A DNA stretch of 64,000 nucleotides from Bradyrhizobium retamae (GTDB taxonomy: Bacteria > Pseudomonadota > Alphaproteobacteria > Rhizobiales > Xanthobacteraceae), in the NCBI RefSeq assembly GCF_001440415.1, contig NZ_LLYA01000157.1:31476-95475 (forward strand). Direction: 5' to 3'. The first letter of the stretch is position 1. Each line of letters opens with the position of its first letter. This document shows, piece after piece, positions 1 to 7,733 of the stretch. A program made the translations under genes and the position numbers. The notes beneath the pieces are model-generated. The model saw only the letters and a program-made list of their open reading frames with translations. It searched no databases and was not told the DNA's origin.

Positions 1-63
1 GCGGAATTCGATCTCGCCGGCATCGGTCTTGACGTGGCGCGGATAGGAACGTGTCTCGCTCAT
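1..63 (-). CDS. N-terminal end of an unidentified protein, cut by the window edge
   Basis: The first 21 codons of a minus-strand gene are visible, starting with ATG at 63 and reading MSETRSYPRHVKTDAGEIEF before the window ends. Its start codon overlaps the phaC stop codon in an ATGA arrangement, so it is very probably the third gene of the phaE-phaC operon and translationally coupled to it. Too little is present to name a family. Confidence 0.6.
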   Translation of the reverse strand, partial: MSETRSYPRHVKTDAGEIEFR

Positions 64-1142
64 GTTGATCTCTTACCTAGCCAGGAATCCAGTCTCGGCC
101 ACAGCCGCTTGATCGCGTTGGCGCCGGCGACGAGGCTGACGTGACCGCCCTTGAGGATCACCTCTTCCTTGTCGGTCGAACCGACCTTGGCGATCAGGTG
201 CTTGGCCGCATCATAGGGCACGATGTGATCGTGTTCGGCGACCGCATGCAGGATCGGCACCTTGATCCTGGAAATATCCGCCGCACGCCCGCCGACCGAC
301 ATGTTGCCGTTAAAGAGCTTGTTGTCCCACATCAGGTTCTTGGTGATGTCGCGGAAATACTCGCCCGCCAGTGGCAGCGTATCCGTCGCCCAGCGGTCGA
401 ACATCCGGTACGACTTCACGAACTCGTCGTTCCAGATGTTTTCCCACAATTGCACCTGGCTGACGGTGCGCGACGCCGGCCGCAGCATTTCGAACGAGGA
501 CAGGATCATTTCGGGCGGCACATTACCGACACTGTCGACGAGGCGATCGACGTCGAAATAGCGGCGGTCCGAAAAGTTCTGGAACAGCTTCATCTCGCGG
601 AAATCGATCGGCGTGGTGAAGCAAATCAAATTCTTCATCGGCCCGTCGTGGAAGATCGAGCCGTACAAGAGCGACAGCACGCCGCCGAAGCAATAGCCGA
701 TCACGGTAACGTCCTGCTCGCCGGAATCCTGCTGCACGCGGCGGACGCAGTCGGGGATGAAGTCGAGGACGTAGTCCTCCATCCGTAAGGATTTTTCTTC
801 CGGCTTGGGCGCGCTCCAGTCCAGCATGTAGACGTCGTAGCCGCGCTTCAACAGAAACTCGATAAAGCTCTGGCCGGGCACCATGTCGAGGATGTAGCCG
901 CGGTTGGTGGTCGCCATCACGATCAGGATCGGCACGCGGTAGATTTCATCCGCCATCGGCCGATAGTGATAGAGGTTCATGGTGCCGCGGGCGGCCAGGA
1001 TGTCCTTTGGCGTCGAGCCCAGCGACGGGCCGGAGGTCGAAAAATACTCGACGCCCTTGATGCTACGCTGGATCGCGCGCTGCACCTCGGACTGGACCCG
1101 CTCCGAAATGGAAGCGAGATCGAGACCCGCGGGAGCGTTCAT
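60..1142 (-). CDS. phaC: PHA synthase PhaC, class III-like (360 aa)
   Basis: Predicted polyhydroxyalkanoate synthase, an alpha/beta-hydrolase-fold enzyme that polymerises hydroxyacyl-CoA on the surface of polyester granules. The synthase box GYCFGG puts the nucleophilic cysteine at residue 151, close to Cys149 of the class III PhaC of Allochromatium vinosum as I recall it. The other catalytic residues sit in HDHIVPYD (Asp) and GGHVSLVAG (His). The length of 360 residues is typical of class III rather than the roughly 600-residue class I enzymes. The ATG at 1142 overlaps the stop of the small PhaE-like gene (ATGA), and the stop overlaps the next gene in the same way. A frame open further upstream is only the antisense/alternate frame of phaE and its leader. 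Confidence 0.88.
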   Translation of the reverse strand: MNAPAGLDLASISERVQSEVQRAIQRSIKGVEYFSTSGPSLGSTPKDILAARGTMNLYHYRPMADEIYRVPILIVMATTNRGYILDMVPGQSFIEFLLKRGYDVYMLDWSAPKPEEKSLRMEDYVLDFIPDCVRRVQQDSGEQDVTVIGYCFGGVLSLLYGSIFHDGPMKNLICFTTPIDFREMKLFQNFSDRRYFDVDRLVDSVGNVPPEMILSSFEMLRPASRTVSQVQLWENIWNDEFVKSYRMFDRWATDTLPLAGEYFRDITKNLMWDNKLFNGNMSVGGRAADISRIKVPILHAVAEHDHIVPYDAAKHLIAKVGSTDKEEVILKGGHVSLVAGANAIKRLWPRLDSWLGKRST

Positions 1143-1519
1143 TTCTGCTCTCCCTCCGCCGGCGGACGCTTGGTGCGCGGCGGCCGCGGCGTGCCGTAGC
1201 CGCTCTCCGGCGCCAGCGAGTTGTGGTGCACCTGGTGCAGCAGCGCCTTGATCTCGTTGAGCTGGCCCTCGATAGCTTGCAGCCGCTCCGCCATGCCGAC
1301 GAGCTGCGCCCGGCTCGGCAGGTTCATCGCCAGCAGGTATTTCTCCATCAGTTCGCCGAGCTGCTTCTGCGCGCCTGCGCTGACGCCGCCGACCTGGTTC
1401 ATCATTTTCGAGAATTCGGGCGAGGCCATCGCCTGGTTGGCAAAGGAGTTGAACCCCTTCTCCATCTCCCCGATCATGGTCTGCCAGATCACGGCAGGAT
1501 CGTTGCCTTTGTCGGCCAT
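1139..1519 (-). CDS. Miniature PhaE-like PHA synthase subunit (126 aa)
   Basis: The protein resembles the C-terminal part of class III synthase subunit PhaE: a helical segment GELMEKYLLAMNLPSRAQL followed by a heptad-like stretch (MAERLQAIEGQLNEIKALL) and a basic Pro/Arg/Lys tail. PhaE proteins are usually about 350 residues, so most of the N-terminal part of the family is missing. The gene is not obviously broken: ATG at 1519 is preceded by a GGGAGAGG ribosome-binding site and the stop overlaps the phaC start. The most likely role is partner or activator of the PhaC next to it. An alternative is a phasin-like granule protein. Confidence 0.65.
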   Translation of the reverse strand: MADKGNDPAVIWQTMIGEMEKGFNSFANQAMASPEFSKMMNQVGGVSAGAQKQLGELMEKYLLAMNLPSRAQLVGMAERLQAIEGQLNEIKALLHQVHHNSLAPESGYGTPRPPRTKRPPAEGEQK

Positions 1520-1684
1520 AGGCGCCCTCTCCCGAAAGATTACGAGCGCTTGCCACGCTTCGCTTGTGTTTGGCCCATACCACACCGTTGCAGCGGGCCG
1601 GTCAACCGCTGCGACGTCTTCTGCGGTGCGGGAAACCGTGCCATAGTTACTTGAAGCCAGATAACACTTGAGGGAAGACACGCG

Positions 1685-2599
1685 ATGCTCGCCCATCAGC
1701 CGCCTCAGATCGCCCGCGCCAACGGCATCGATATTTGCTACGAGATTTTTGGCGATCCGGCCGCGGAGCCGATGCTCTTGATCATGGGGCTCGGCGCCCA
1801 GATGATCCATTGGGATGACGATTTCTGCCGCCAGCTCGCCGCGCGCGGCTTTCGCGTCATCCGCTTCGACAATCGCGATATCGGCAAGTCCTCTCACATG
1901 TCCGGCGGCAAGCGGCTGACACCGTTCGAACTGCTGAAGCTGCGATTCCTGAAGATTCCGGTGGCCGCACCTTACAAATTGATCGACATGGCCAAGGACA
2001 CTGTTGGCCTGATGGACGTACTCGGCGTCCAGTCGGCGCATCTGGTCGGAGCGTCGATGGGCGGCATGATCGCGCAGGAAGTCGCGCTCTCGTTCCCGCA
2101 GCGGGTGCGTTCGCTGACCTCGATCATGTCGACCACGGGCAATCCAAAAATACCGCCGCCGACGCGCGAGGCTGCGGCCGTGCTGATGGCGCCGCCGCCG
2201 CGGACCAAGGAGGAGTATTTCGACCGGTTCGCCCAGACCTGGAAAGTGCTGCGCGTCGGCTCGTTCCCGGAAGACGAGGCCCTCGACCCTGCCCGCGCTG
2301 CCCGCACCTATGAACGCGGCCTCAATCCGAACGGCGTTGGCCGGCAGTTGCGGGCGGTGCTTGCCTCCGGCAGCCGCAAGGAACGGCTGCATCACATGAA
2401 AATCCCGACGCTCGTCATTCACGGCACCGTCGATCCGTTGGTGCACCCCGAAGGCGGCAAGGATACCGCGGCATCGATCCCCGGCGCAAAGCTCCTGATG
2501 ATCGAAGGCATGGGCCACGCGCTGCCGATCCCGATGTGGCCGCAGATCATCAACGCGATCGCCGGCCACGCGCAGGGTGCGGCCGCAAAGGCGGCGTAG
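1685..2599 (+). CDS. Alpha/beta-fold hydrolase (304 aa)
   Basis: A complete alpha/beta hydrolase. The nucleophile elbow GASMGG places the serine at residue 124; the acid is in HGTVDPLV and the histidine in GMGHALP. The oxyanion strand MLLIMGLGAQ and the FDNRDIGKS segment are typical of esterase/epoxide-hydrolase relatives, but the Ser nucleophile indicates an esterase or lipase rather than an epoxide hydrolase. No signal peptide is seen, so it is probably cytosolic. It is divergent from the phaE-phaC operon, leaving 165 bases for both promoters, and convergent with the spermidine-synthase-like gene. A role in depolymerising or trimming polyester is possible but is only inferred from position. 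Confidence 0.85.
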   Translation: MLAHQPPQIARANGIDICYEIFGDPAAEPMLLIMGLGAQMIHWDDDFCRQLAARGFRVIRFDNRDIGKSSHMSGGKRLTPFELLKLRFLKIPVAAPYKLIDMAKDTVGLMDVLGVQSAHLVGASMGGMIAQEVALSFPQRVRSLTSIMSTTGNPKIPPPTREAAAVLMAPPPRTKEEYFDRFAQTWKVLRVGSFPEDEALDPARAARTYERGLNPNGVGRQLRAVLASGSRKERLHHMKIPTLVIHGTVDPLVHPEGGKDTAASIPGAKLLMIEGMGHALPIPMWPQIINAIAGHAQGAAAKAA

Positions 2600-2623
2600 A
2601 CGTTCCGTAACACGCTTCTGACG

Positions 2624-3298
2624 CTAGGCCTTCATCGCAATCCAGATCACGTGGCGCACGCCGCGGCCTTTGCCGGTGGCGCGGATGTTGACTTCGTTCA
2701 CCTCGAAGCCTGCACCACGAAGACGTTTTGCGAACGCAGCGTTTGGCCCCGAAGACCATATGGCCAGGATGCCGCCCGGTCGCAGTGCGGCGTGCGTCGC
2801 ACGCAAGCCTGCAGCGTTGTAGAGCGCATCGTTGGCCTCACGAGTAAGCCCCTCCGGTCCATTGTCGACATCGAGCAGAATGGCATTGAACTTCGAACGA
2901 TGCGACCGGATGATGTCGGTGACATCCGTCTCGCGAATGCTGACGCGGGGATCGTCCAAGCTGTCGCCGAAGATTTCTGCCATCGGGCCTCGGGCCCAAC
3001 TGACCACCGCCGGCACCAACTCCGCCACCAAGATCTGCGCTTCATTGCCGAGCCCGGCGAGCGCGGCACGCAACGTAAAGCCCATGCCCAATCCGCCGAT
3101 CAGTACACGCGGCTTAGCGACATTTTCGATCTTCTTCGCAGCGAGCGTCGCGAGCGCGGCTTCCGAGCCCGACAGGCGGCTGTTCATCAGCTCGTTGCTG
3201 CCGAGCTTGATGGAAAACTCTGTGCCGCGGCGCATCAGGCGGAGTTCGCCGCCGGTGCCAGGAATGCGGGCGGTGTCGAGCTTTTCCCAGGGAATCAT
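2624..3298 (-). CDS. Spermidine-synthase-like SAM-binding protein (224 aa)
   Basis: A Rossmann-fold protein of the polyamine-synthase/methyltransferase type. The glycine-rich loop IGGLGMGFT (about residues 67-75) follows an N-terminal beta-rich part, and an acidic strand end ILLDVDNGPEGLT comes later. It is shorter than true spermidine synthases (about 280 residues), and without a comparison I cannot say whether the catalytic Asp is in place, so a spermidine-synthase-like protein of unknown substrate is the safe call. Start chosen at ATG 3298 (MIPWEKL); the longer open frame upstream lacks a conserved start. It lies 61 bases downstream of the CYP102 gene on the same strand, with a partial palindrome between them. 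Confidence 0.7.
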   Translation of the reverse strand: MIPWEKLDTARIPGTGGELRLMRRGTEFSIKLGSNELMNSRLSGSEAALATLAAKKIENVAKPRVLIGGLGMGFTLRAALAGLGNEAQILVAELVPAVVSWARGPMAEIFGDSLDDPRVSIRETDVTDIIRSHRSKFNAILLDVDNGPEGLTREANDALYNAAGLRATHAALRPGGILAIWSSGPNAAFAKRLRGAGFEVNEVNIRATGKGRGVRHVIWIAMKA

Positions 3299-3326
3299 GT
3301 GGAGGGTTGTAGCATGCTGTCTCAAT

Positions 3327-3358
3327 AGTCGTCGTCCCTGCGTTCGCACGGACAACGG
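3327..3358. repeat. Partial GTCCCTGCG-type intergenic palindrome
   Basis: The sequence TCGTCGTCCCTGCGTTCGCA followed by CGGACAAC is a degenerate copy of the palindrome seen intact at 43537-43556, 43629-43648 and 53207-53243. It sits between two minus-strand genes. Confidence 0.5.
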
Positions 3359-3359
3359 T

Positions 3360-6300
3360 TTATCCGCCCGCCCAGACGTCCAGCACGTAGCGGTTCTTGG
3401 TGCCGAGATCGTCGATCCAGCGCAGGCCGGCATCGGCGTCGGCGCCGGACTTTTCGCGATAGATCGCAACCAGCGCGGCCTTGACATCTGGCTCCATCTT
3501 GCCGCCATCGCCGCAGACATAGATGATCGCGCCCTGCTCGATCAGGTTCCAGACGCGGTCCTTTTGCGCCGCCACCTGATGCTGCACATAGGTCTTCGGC
3601 CCGTCGGCGCGCGAGAAGGCGGTGTGCAGCTCAGTGATGCCGTTGATCGCGAAGGCCTTCAACTCCGTGGCATAGAGAAAATCCTGTTCGGGATGGCGGC
3701 AGCCGAAGAACAGTATCGCCGGGCCGAGCTTTGCGCCCTGCGCCTTGCGGTGCGCGCGCTCCTGCAGGAAACCGCGGAACGGCGCTAGCCCCGTACCGGG
3801 ACCGATCATGATCACGGGTTGGGCCGGATCGTCCGGCAGCCGGAAGCCGGCCTTGGTCTCGCGTATGGTCGCATGCACGGTATCGCCAACGCGGCGTCCG
3901 GCGAGATAGTTCGAGCAGACGCCTTTGTAGACGCCGCGCCCCGAACTCGCGGGCGATTCCACCACGGCGACGGTGACGCTGCAGCGCGACGGATCGGTCG
4001 AAGGCGACGATGAGATCGAATAATAGCGAGGCGCCAAGAGCGACAGCATTTCCAGATAGGCGTGGAATGGCAGTTCGCAGGCCGGATGCTCTTCCAAGAG
4101 ATCGAACACCGATTTGCGCCTGGCCAGCACGTCCGATCGGTAACGCTCGGTGGAAGCATCGTCGTCGCCGACATAGCCGAGCAGCTTCGGCTTGGTGACG
4201 GGACAGCGCGTGTGTTCCGACATGATCTGGATTTGCTTGCGGGTCGCGATCTGCTGCAACTCGACGAACTCGGTCAGCAACCTCCCGACCGACACGGCAT
4301 CGCCGACCGGCAATTGCGCGCGGCGGCCCTCCGCGACGTGCAGCCGGATCTGGTCGGCGGGCAGGAAACCAAAACGGCGCGCGACGGAATCCACCAGTGC
4401 CGGATCGTTGCGCGGCACCACGCTGAGGTGGTCACCGACGCGGTAGGCGATGCCGGGCGGCAATTCCACCTCGATGTGGCACGTCGAGCGGTCGGAAGGA
4501 CTGGCGCCGGCCTTGTTCTGCAGTTCGGAATTCACCAGCACCTTCATCGGCGCGACGCCGCCCTGCGCGACGATGGTGTGAACGGCCGATGGCGCCACCG
4601 GCTCGATCGAATAAAGCGGCGCGTCGTCGGCGCTGCGGGCGAAACCGGAATCGACGCCCAGCTCCTTCATGGCCGCGGGTGCTGCCGCCGCGAACCATTT
4701 TTCGAACTGGCCGTCGAGATCGCTGCGGGCATCGCCCTCGCCGCGGCTGTAGAGGCTGCGCGCGCCGTGCGCCGTCAACTGCTCGTCGATCATGCGCGGC
4801 ACGGATTGATAGGTCGCAGCCCAGTCGCTGTTGCCGCAGCCGAACACGGCGTATCGCACTTTGGCGAAGGCGTCGCTTGGCAGGCCGCTGTCCAGCCATT
4901 TGACGAACTGCGTGGCGTTGTCGGGGGCTGCGCCATTGTAGGAAGCGCAAAAGATCATCAGCGCGCCCTGCTCCGGCAGTTTGCCGACGTAATCGTCAAG
5001 CGCGCCGAGTTTTGTGGCGAAGCCATTGACCTCGGCGAGGTCAGCCACCCGCGTCGCCAGCTCTTCCGCGGTTCCGAGGTTTGAGCCATAGAGCACCAAC
5101 AGCGGCGTGTTGTGGCCCGGACGGGTCCGCGCCTGTGGCGCCGCCGCGTTTGAGGCGGCGGCCGCGATAGCGGTGCGGCCGGCAAACGCGCCACGGTCCT
5201 TGTCCGCGCGCGGGCGCACCTTGATTTTGAAACCGTCCGGCTTGACGGTCAGCGTTTCCTTCAGGTGCATCTGGTAGCGATGCACGTCGATCAGCTTGAA
5301 GCGCTGCAGGATCATGCCGATCGCCAGCGCCGCCTCGTGCATCGCAAAACCGCGACCGATGCAGGCGCGCTGGCCGTTGCCGAACGGTTTCCAGGCATTG
5401 ATCGGACGCGTGGCCTCGGCCTCGCGGCTGAAATTCTCGGGATCGAAGACGTCCGGGTTGGGTCCCCAGACGCTGGGGTCGCGGTGCAGCGCCATAACCA
5501 AAACGGTGATGAACGTGTTCTTCTTCAGCTTATACTTGCCACCGCCGATGGCCTCGTCCTGAAGCGGCGTAATGCCGTAGGCGGGCGCGGGCGGCCACAT
5601 CCGCAGCGCTTCCTTCAGGATCTGCGTGATGTAGGTGAGCTGAGTGACCTGCTGATAGGTCGGCCTGGCGTTGATATCGGGCCCGAGCACCCGGTCGACT
5701 TCCTCGTAGGCCTTCTTCAGCACTTCCGGATGCTTGAGCAGCGCGTAGATGGTGCACGAGAGAAGTCCGCTTGTGGTCTCGTGGCCCGCAATCAGGAAGG
5801 TGTTGATCTGGTAGCGGATGTTGATGTCGTCGAGCTGCTCGCCGGTCGAGCGGTCGATGCCGGTCATCATCGCGCCCAGCATGTCCTTCTTGCCTTCGGC
5901 GGCTTCCGCATTGCCGCGGCGCTCGGCGATGATCTCGTCTACCATCTTGTTCATGAAGGCGACGTCCTGGGCCAGCGTCTTGCGCCGCTTCTGCATCCAC
6001 AGATTTTCCAGCGGAAGACCGCGGGTCATCATGATGGTCTCGAGCGAGCGCACCAGCGACTCCACGAACGGGTGATAGTCGCGGCGGTAGAATGAATTGA
6101 AACGGTAGTCGAAACCACAGAGACCGATGGTGTCGAGCGTGAGCGCCGTCATGTCGTGCACGACGTCGATCTCCTCGTCGGCGTTGAGCCGCTCCCATTT
6201 CTTCACGAGTTGCTCGGCGATATCGACCATGCTCGGGTGATAGGCTTGCATCGCGCGGTTGCCGAACGGTTGCAGCAGGATGTTGTGCGCCTTGCTCCAG

Positions 6301-6599
6301 TTCGGCTCTGTCGTATCGGCCGTGAACAGCCCGTCGCCGCCGACGGCGCGGACGCGGCGCAGCGAGCCGCGCACCGTCTTGTCGAAACGCTTCTCGTCGG
6401 AGAGTTCATCGATCAGATCGTGGCCGGAGACAATCACGATCGGCGCACCCATCATGTCGAGCCAGAAGATCGGCCCGAGCTCCTTGGACAGCTTGACCAG
6501 ATGCTGCACCGGCGCGTTCGGGTCCAGCGACAGCATGTTGCCGACGACGGGCTTCTTCGGCGGATGCGGTATCGGACTGAGTTTATTGCTGGACGCCAT
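3360..6599 (-). CDS. CYP102-family P450/NADPH-P450 reductase fusion (1079 aa, BM3-like)
   Basis: A self-sufficient soluble monooxygenase with the P450 BM3 layout. The P450 domain (1-460) has I-helix AGHETTS (271-277), the ExxR pair in KEALR, and heme loop FGNGQRACIG with Cys413. An Ala-rich linker (about 465-496) leads to an FMN flavodoxin domain starting at LLVLYGSNLGTAE, then FAD and NADPH domains with RYYSISSSPS and GPGTGLAPFRGF. Compared with BM3 as I recall it, Phe87 is kept (F92 in GDGLFTA) and Thr268 is kept (T275), but Arg47 and Tyr51, which anchor fatty-acid carboxylates, are Ala52 and Ile56. Substrate preference may therefore differ from BM3. ATG 6599 gives an N-terminus like BM3 (MASSNKLSPIPHPP); an in-frame upstream ATG at 6659 lies inside a repeat. 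An epoxide hydrolase gene is directly upstream. Confidence 0.95.
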   Translation of the reverse strand: MASSNKLSPIPHPPKKPVVGNMLSLDPNAPVQHLVKLSKELGPIFWLDMMGAPIVIVSGHDLIDELSDEKRFDKTVRGSLRRVRAVGGDGLFTADTTEPNWSKAHNILLQPFGNRAMQAYHPSMVDIAEQLVKKWERLNADEEIDVVHDMTALTLDTIGLCGFDYRFNSFYRRDYHPFVESLVRSLETIMMTRGLPLENLWMQKRRKTLAQDVAFMNKMVDEIIAERRGNAEAAEGKKDMLGAMMTGIDRSTGEQLDDINIRYQINTFLIAGHETTSGLLSCTIYALLKHPEVLKKAYEEVDRVLGPDINARPTYQQVTQLTYITQILKEALRMWPPAPAYGITPLQDEAIGGGKYKLKKNTFITVLVMALHRDPSVWGPNPDVFDPENFSREAEATRPINAWKPFGNGQRACIGRGFAMHEAALAIGMILQRFKLIDVHRYQMHLKETLTVKPDGFKIKVRPRADKDRGAFAGRTAIAAAASNAAAPQARTRPGHNTPLLVLYGSNLGTAEELATRVADLAEVNGFATKLGALDDYVGKLPEQGALMIFCASYNGAAPDNATQFVKWLDSGLPSDAFAKVRYAVFGCGNSDWAATYQSVPRMIDEQLTAHGARSLYSRGEGDARSDLDGQFEKWFAAAAPAAMKELGVDSGFARSADDAPLYSIEPVAPSAVHTIVAQGGVAPMKVLVNSELQNKAGASPSDRSTCHIEVELPPGIAYRVGDHLSVVPRNDPALVDSVARRFGFLPADQIRLHVAEGRRAQLPVGDAVSVGRLLTEFVELQQIATRKQIQIMSEHTRCPVTKPKLLGYVGDDDASTERYRSDVLARRKSVFDLLEEHPACELPFHAYLEMLSLLAPRYYSISSSPSTDPSRCSVTVAVVESPASSGRGVYKGVCSNYLAGRRVGDTVHATIRETKAGFRLPDDPAQPVIMIGPGTGLAPFRGFLQERAHRKAQGAKLGPAILFFGCRHPEQDFLYATELKAFAINGITELHTAFSRADGPKTYVQHQVAAQKDRVWNLIEQGAIIYVCGDGGKMEPDVKAALVAIYREKSGADADAGLRWIDDLGTKNRYVLDVWAGG

Positions 6600-6630
6600 T
6601 GTCGAAGTGTCTCCCCTGCCTGACTCAACC

Positions 6631-6713
6631 GTCATTTCGAACGAAGCGAAGCAATCCATCGCTCGGCAAAACGAAGAATGGATTGCTTCGTCGCTGCGCT
6701 CCTCGCAATGATG
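6631..6713. repeat. Palindromic GAAGCAATCCAT repeat element
   Basis: Arms GCGAAGCAATCCAT (6646-6659) and ATGGATTGCTTCG (6678-6690) form a hairpin, with outer arms resembling GTCATTGCGAG and CTCGCAATGA. It is a diverged copy of the perfect 30-bp inverted repeat at 63726-63806. It lies between the epoxide hydrolase and CYP102 genes and covers the possible upstream start of the latter. Confidence 0.75.
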
Positions 6714-6728
6714 GCTCGTTATGCGGAC

Positions 6729-7724
6729 CTATCCAAATCTTTTTCTGCGCCACTCGATCAGCTTGGCGCTGACCTCGTCCGGCTTTTCCTGCTGGGTCCA
6801 ATGGCCGCTATCGCGCACGAGATATTTCTCGAGGTCCGGTACCAGCTTCTCCATGCCCTCGGCCGCCGACGGCGGCAGCACCGCGTCGTTCTCGGCCATG
6901 ATCATCAGCGACGGCACGCGGACGGTATGGTCGAGCCCTTCCGAGCGCTGCCAGTTGCGGGAAAAATTGCGGTACCAGTTGATGCCGCCGGTGAAGCCGG
7001 TCTTGGTGAAGGTATCGACGAACACCTGCTTTTCTTCCGGTGACAGGATCGGCGTGCGCGGATCGTGTTTGGCATCGTAATTCGCGATCATCTGCGGAAA
7101 CGCCAGATTGAGTCGCGCTGATGCGCCGACACCCGCAATCGGCTGCTCCTCCGGCGCACCCGGGGGTCGCGCCACCGGCTTGCGCATGAATGCGTCAAAG
7201 GTCTGCTCGACCCGGCTGCCGAAAATCCTGTCCGGCTCGCGGCCAGGATCCTGGAATTGCACGATGTACATCTTGTCGCCGAAGCGCTGCCGAAACAGCT
7301 CGATCGGATCGGCCGGCATGCGATCCCAATGCGGGGTGTTGACGCCGACGACGCCGGCGACGCGACTAAGATGACGCAGTGGCATCTGCCAGACGACGAA
7401 GCCGCCCCAGTCGTGGCCGACGAAGATCGCCTTGTCGATCTGGAGATGATCGAGCAGACCGACGAGATCGCCGGTCAGATGCTCCATGTCGTAATCCTCG
7501 ACCGGCTCGGGGCGGTCGGTCGCGCCATAGCCGCGCTGATCCGGCGCAATCACCCGGATGCCGCCCTCGCTGAGCGCCCTGATCTGGTGCCGCCAGGAGA
7601 ACGCGATCTCTGGCCAGCCATGGCAGAGAATGACCGGCGGCTTGTCGGACTTCGGCCCCGCCTCGTAATAGCCCATGCGAATACCGTTCACCTCGGCGAA
7701 TTGTAGCGGCGGCATTTCAATCAT
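6729..7724 (-). CDS. Epoxide hydrolase, alpha/beta-hydrolase fold (331 aa)
   Basis: Predicted soluble epoxide hydrolase that opens epoxides to vicinal diols. It has the oxyanion motif HGWPE (residues 35-39), then PDQRGYGATD, and a nucleophile elbow GHDWGG in which the nucleophile is Asp105, the mark of epoxide hydrolases as opposed to Ser esterases. The catalytic His is in RDSGHWTQQEKP near the C-terminus. The start at 7724 lies 9 bases downstream of the WS/DGAT stop, so the two genes form one transcription unit that probably continues into the CYP102 gene. A monooxygenase next to an epoxide hydrolase suggests a pair that makes and then removes epoxides; this pairing is inferred from context. 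Confidence 0.88.
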   Translation of the reverse strand: MIEMPPLQFAEVNGIRMGYYEAGPKSDKPPVILCHGWPEIAFSWRHQIRALSEGGIRVIAPDQRGYGATDRPEPVEDYDMEHLTGDLVGLLDHLQIDKAIFVGHDWGGFVVWQMPLRHLSRVAGVVGVNTPHWDRMPADPIELFRQRFGDKMYIVQFQDPGREPDRIFGSRVEQTFDAFMRKPVARPPGAPEEQPIAGVGASARLNLAFPQMIANYDAKHDPRTPILSPEEKQVFVDTFTKTGFTGGINWYRNFSRNWQRSEGLDHTVRVPSLMIMAENDAVLPPSAAEGMEKLVPDLEKYLVRDSGHWTQQEKPDEVSAKLIEWRRKRFG

Positions 7725-7733
7725 GTCAGCCCC

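Noticed and set aside
1143..1583. Upstream extension of the phaC reading frame as extra protein sequence
   Set aside because: The stretch overlaps the PhaE-like gene in another frame and reads as Arg/Gly/Ala-rich noise; ATG 1142 with the ATGA overlap fits PhaC families.
1520..2569. A long minus-strand frame opposite the alpha/beta hydrolase that joins onto the PhaE-like gene
   Set aside because: Composition is shadow-like and it has no start near a ribosome-binding site; only the last 126 codons (1139-1519) look real.
4062..5084. A 340-codon plus-strand frame opposite CYP102
   Set aside because: It is a by-product of codon bias on the antisense strand of an unmistakable P450-reductase fusion, with no recognisable domain.
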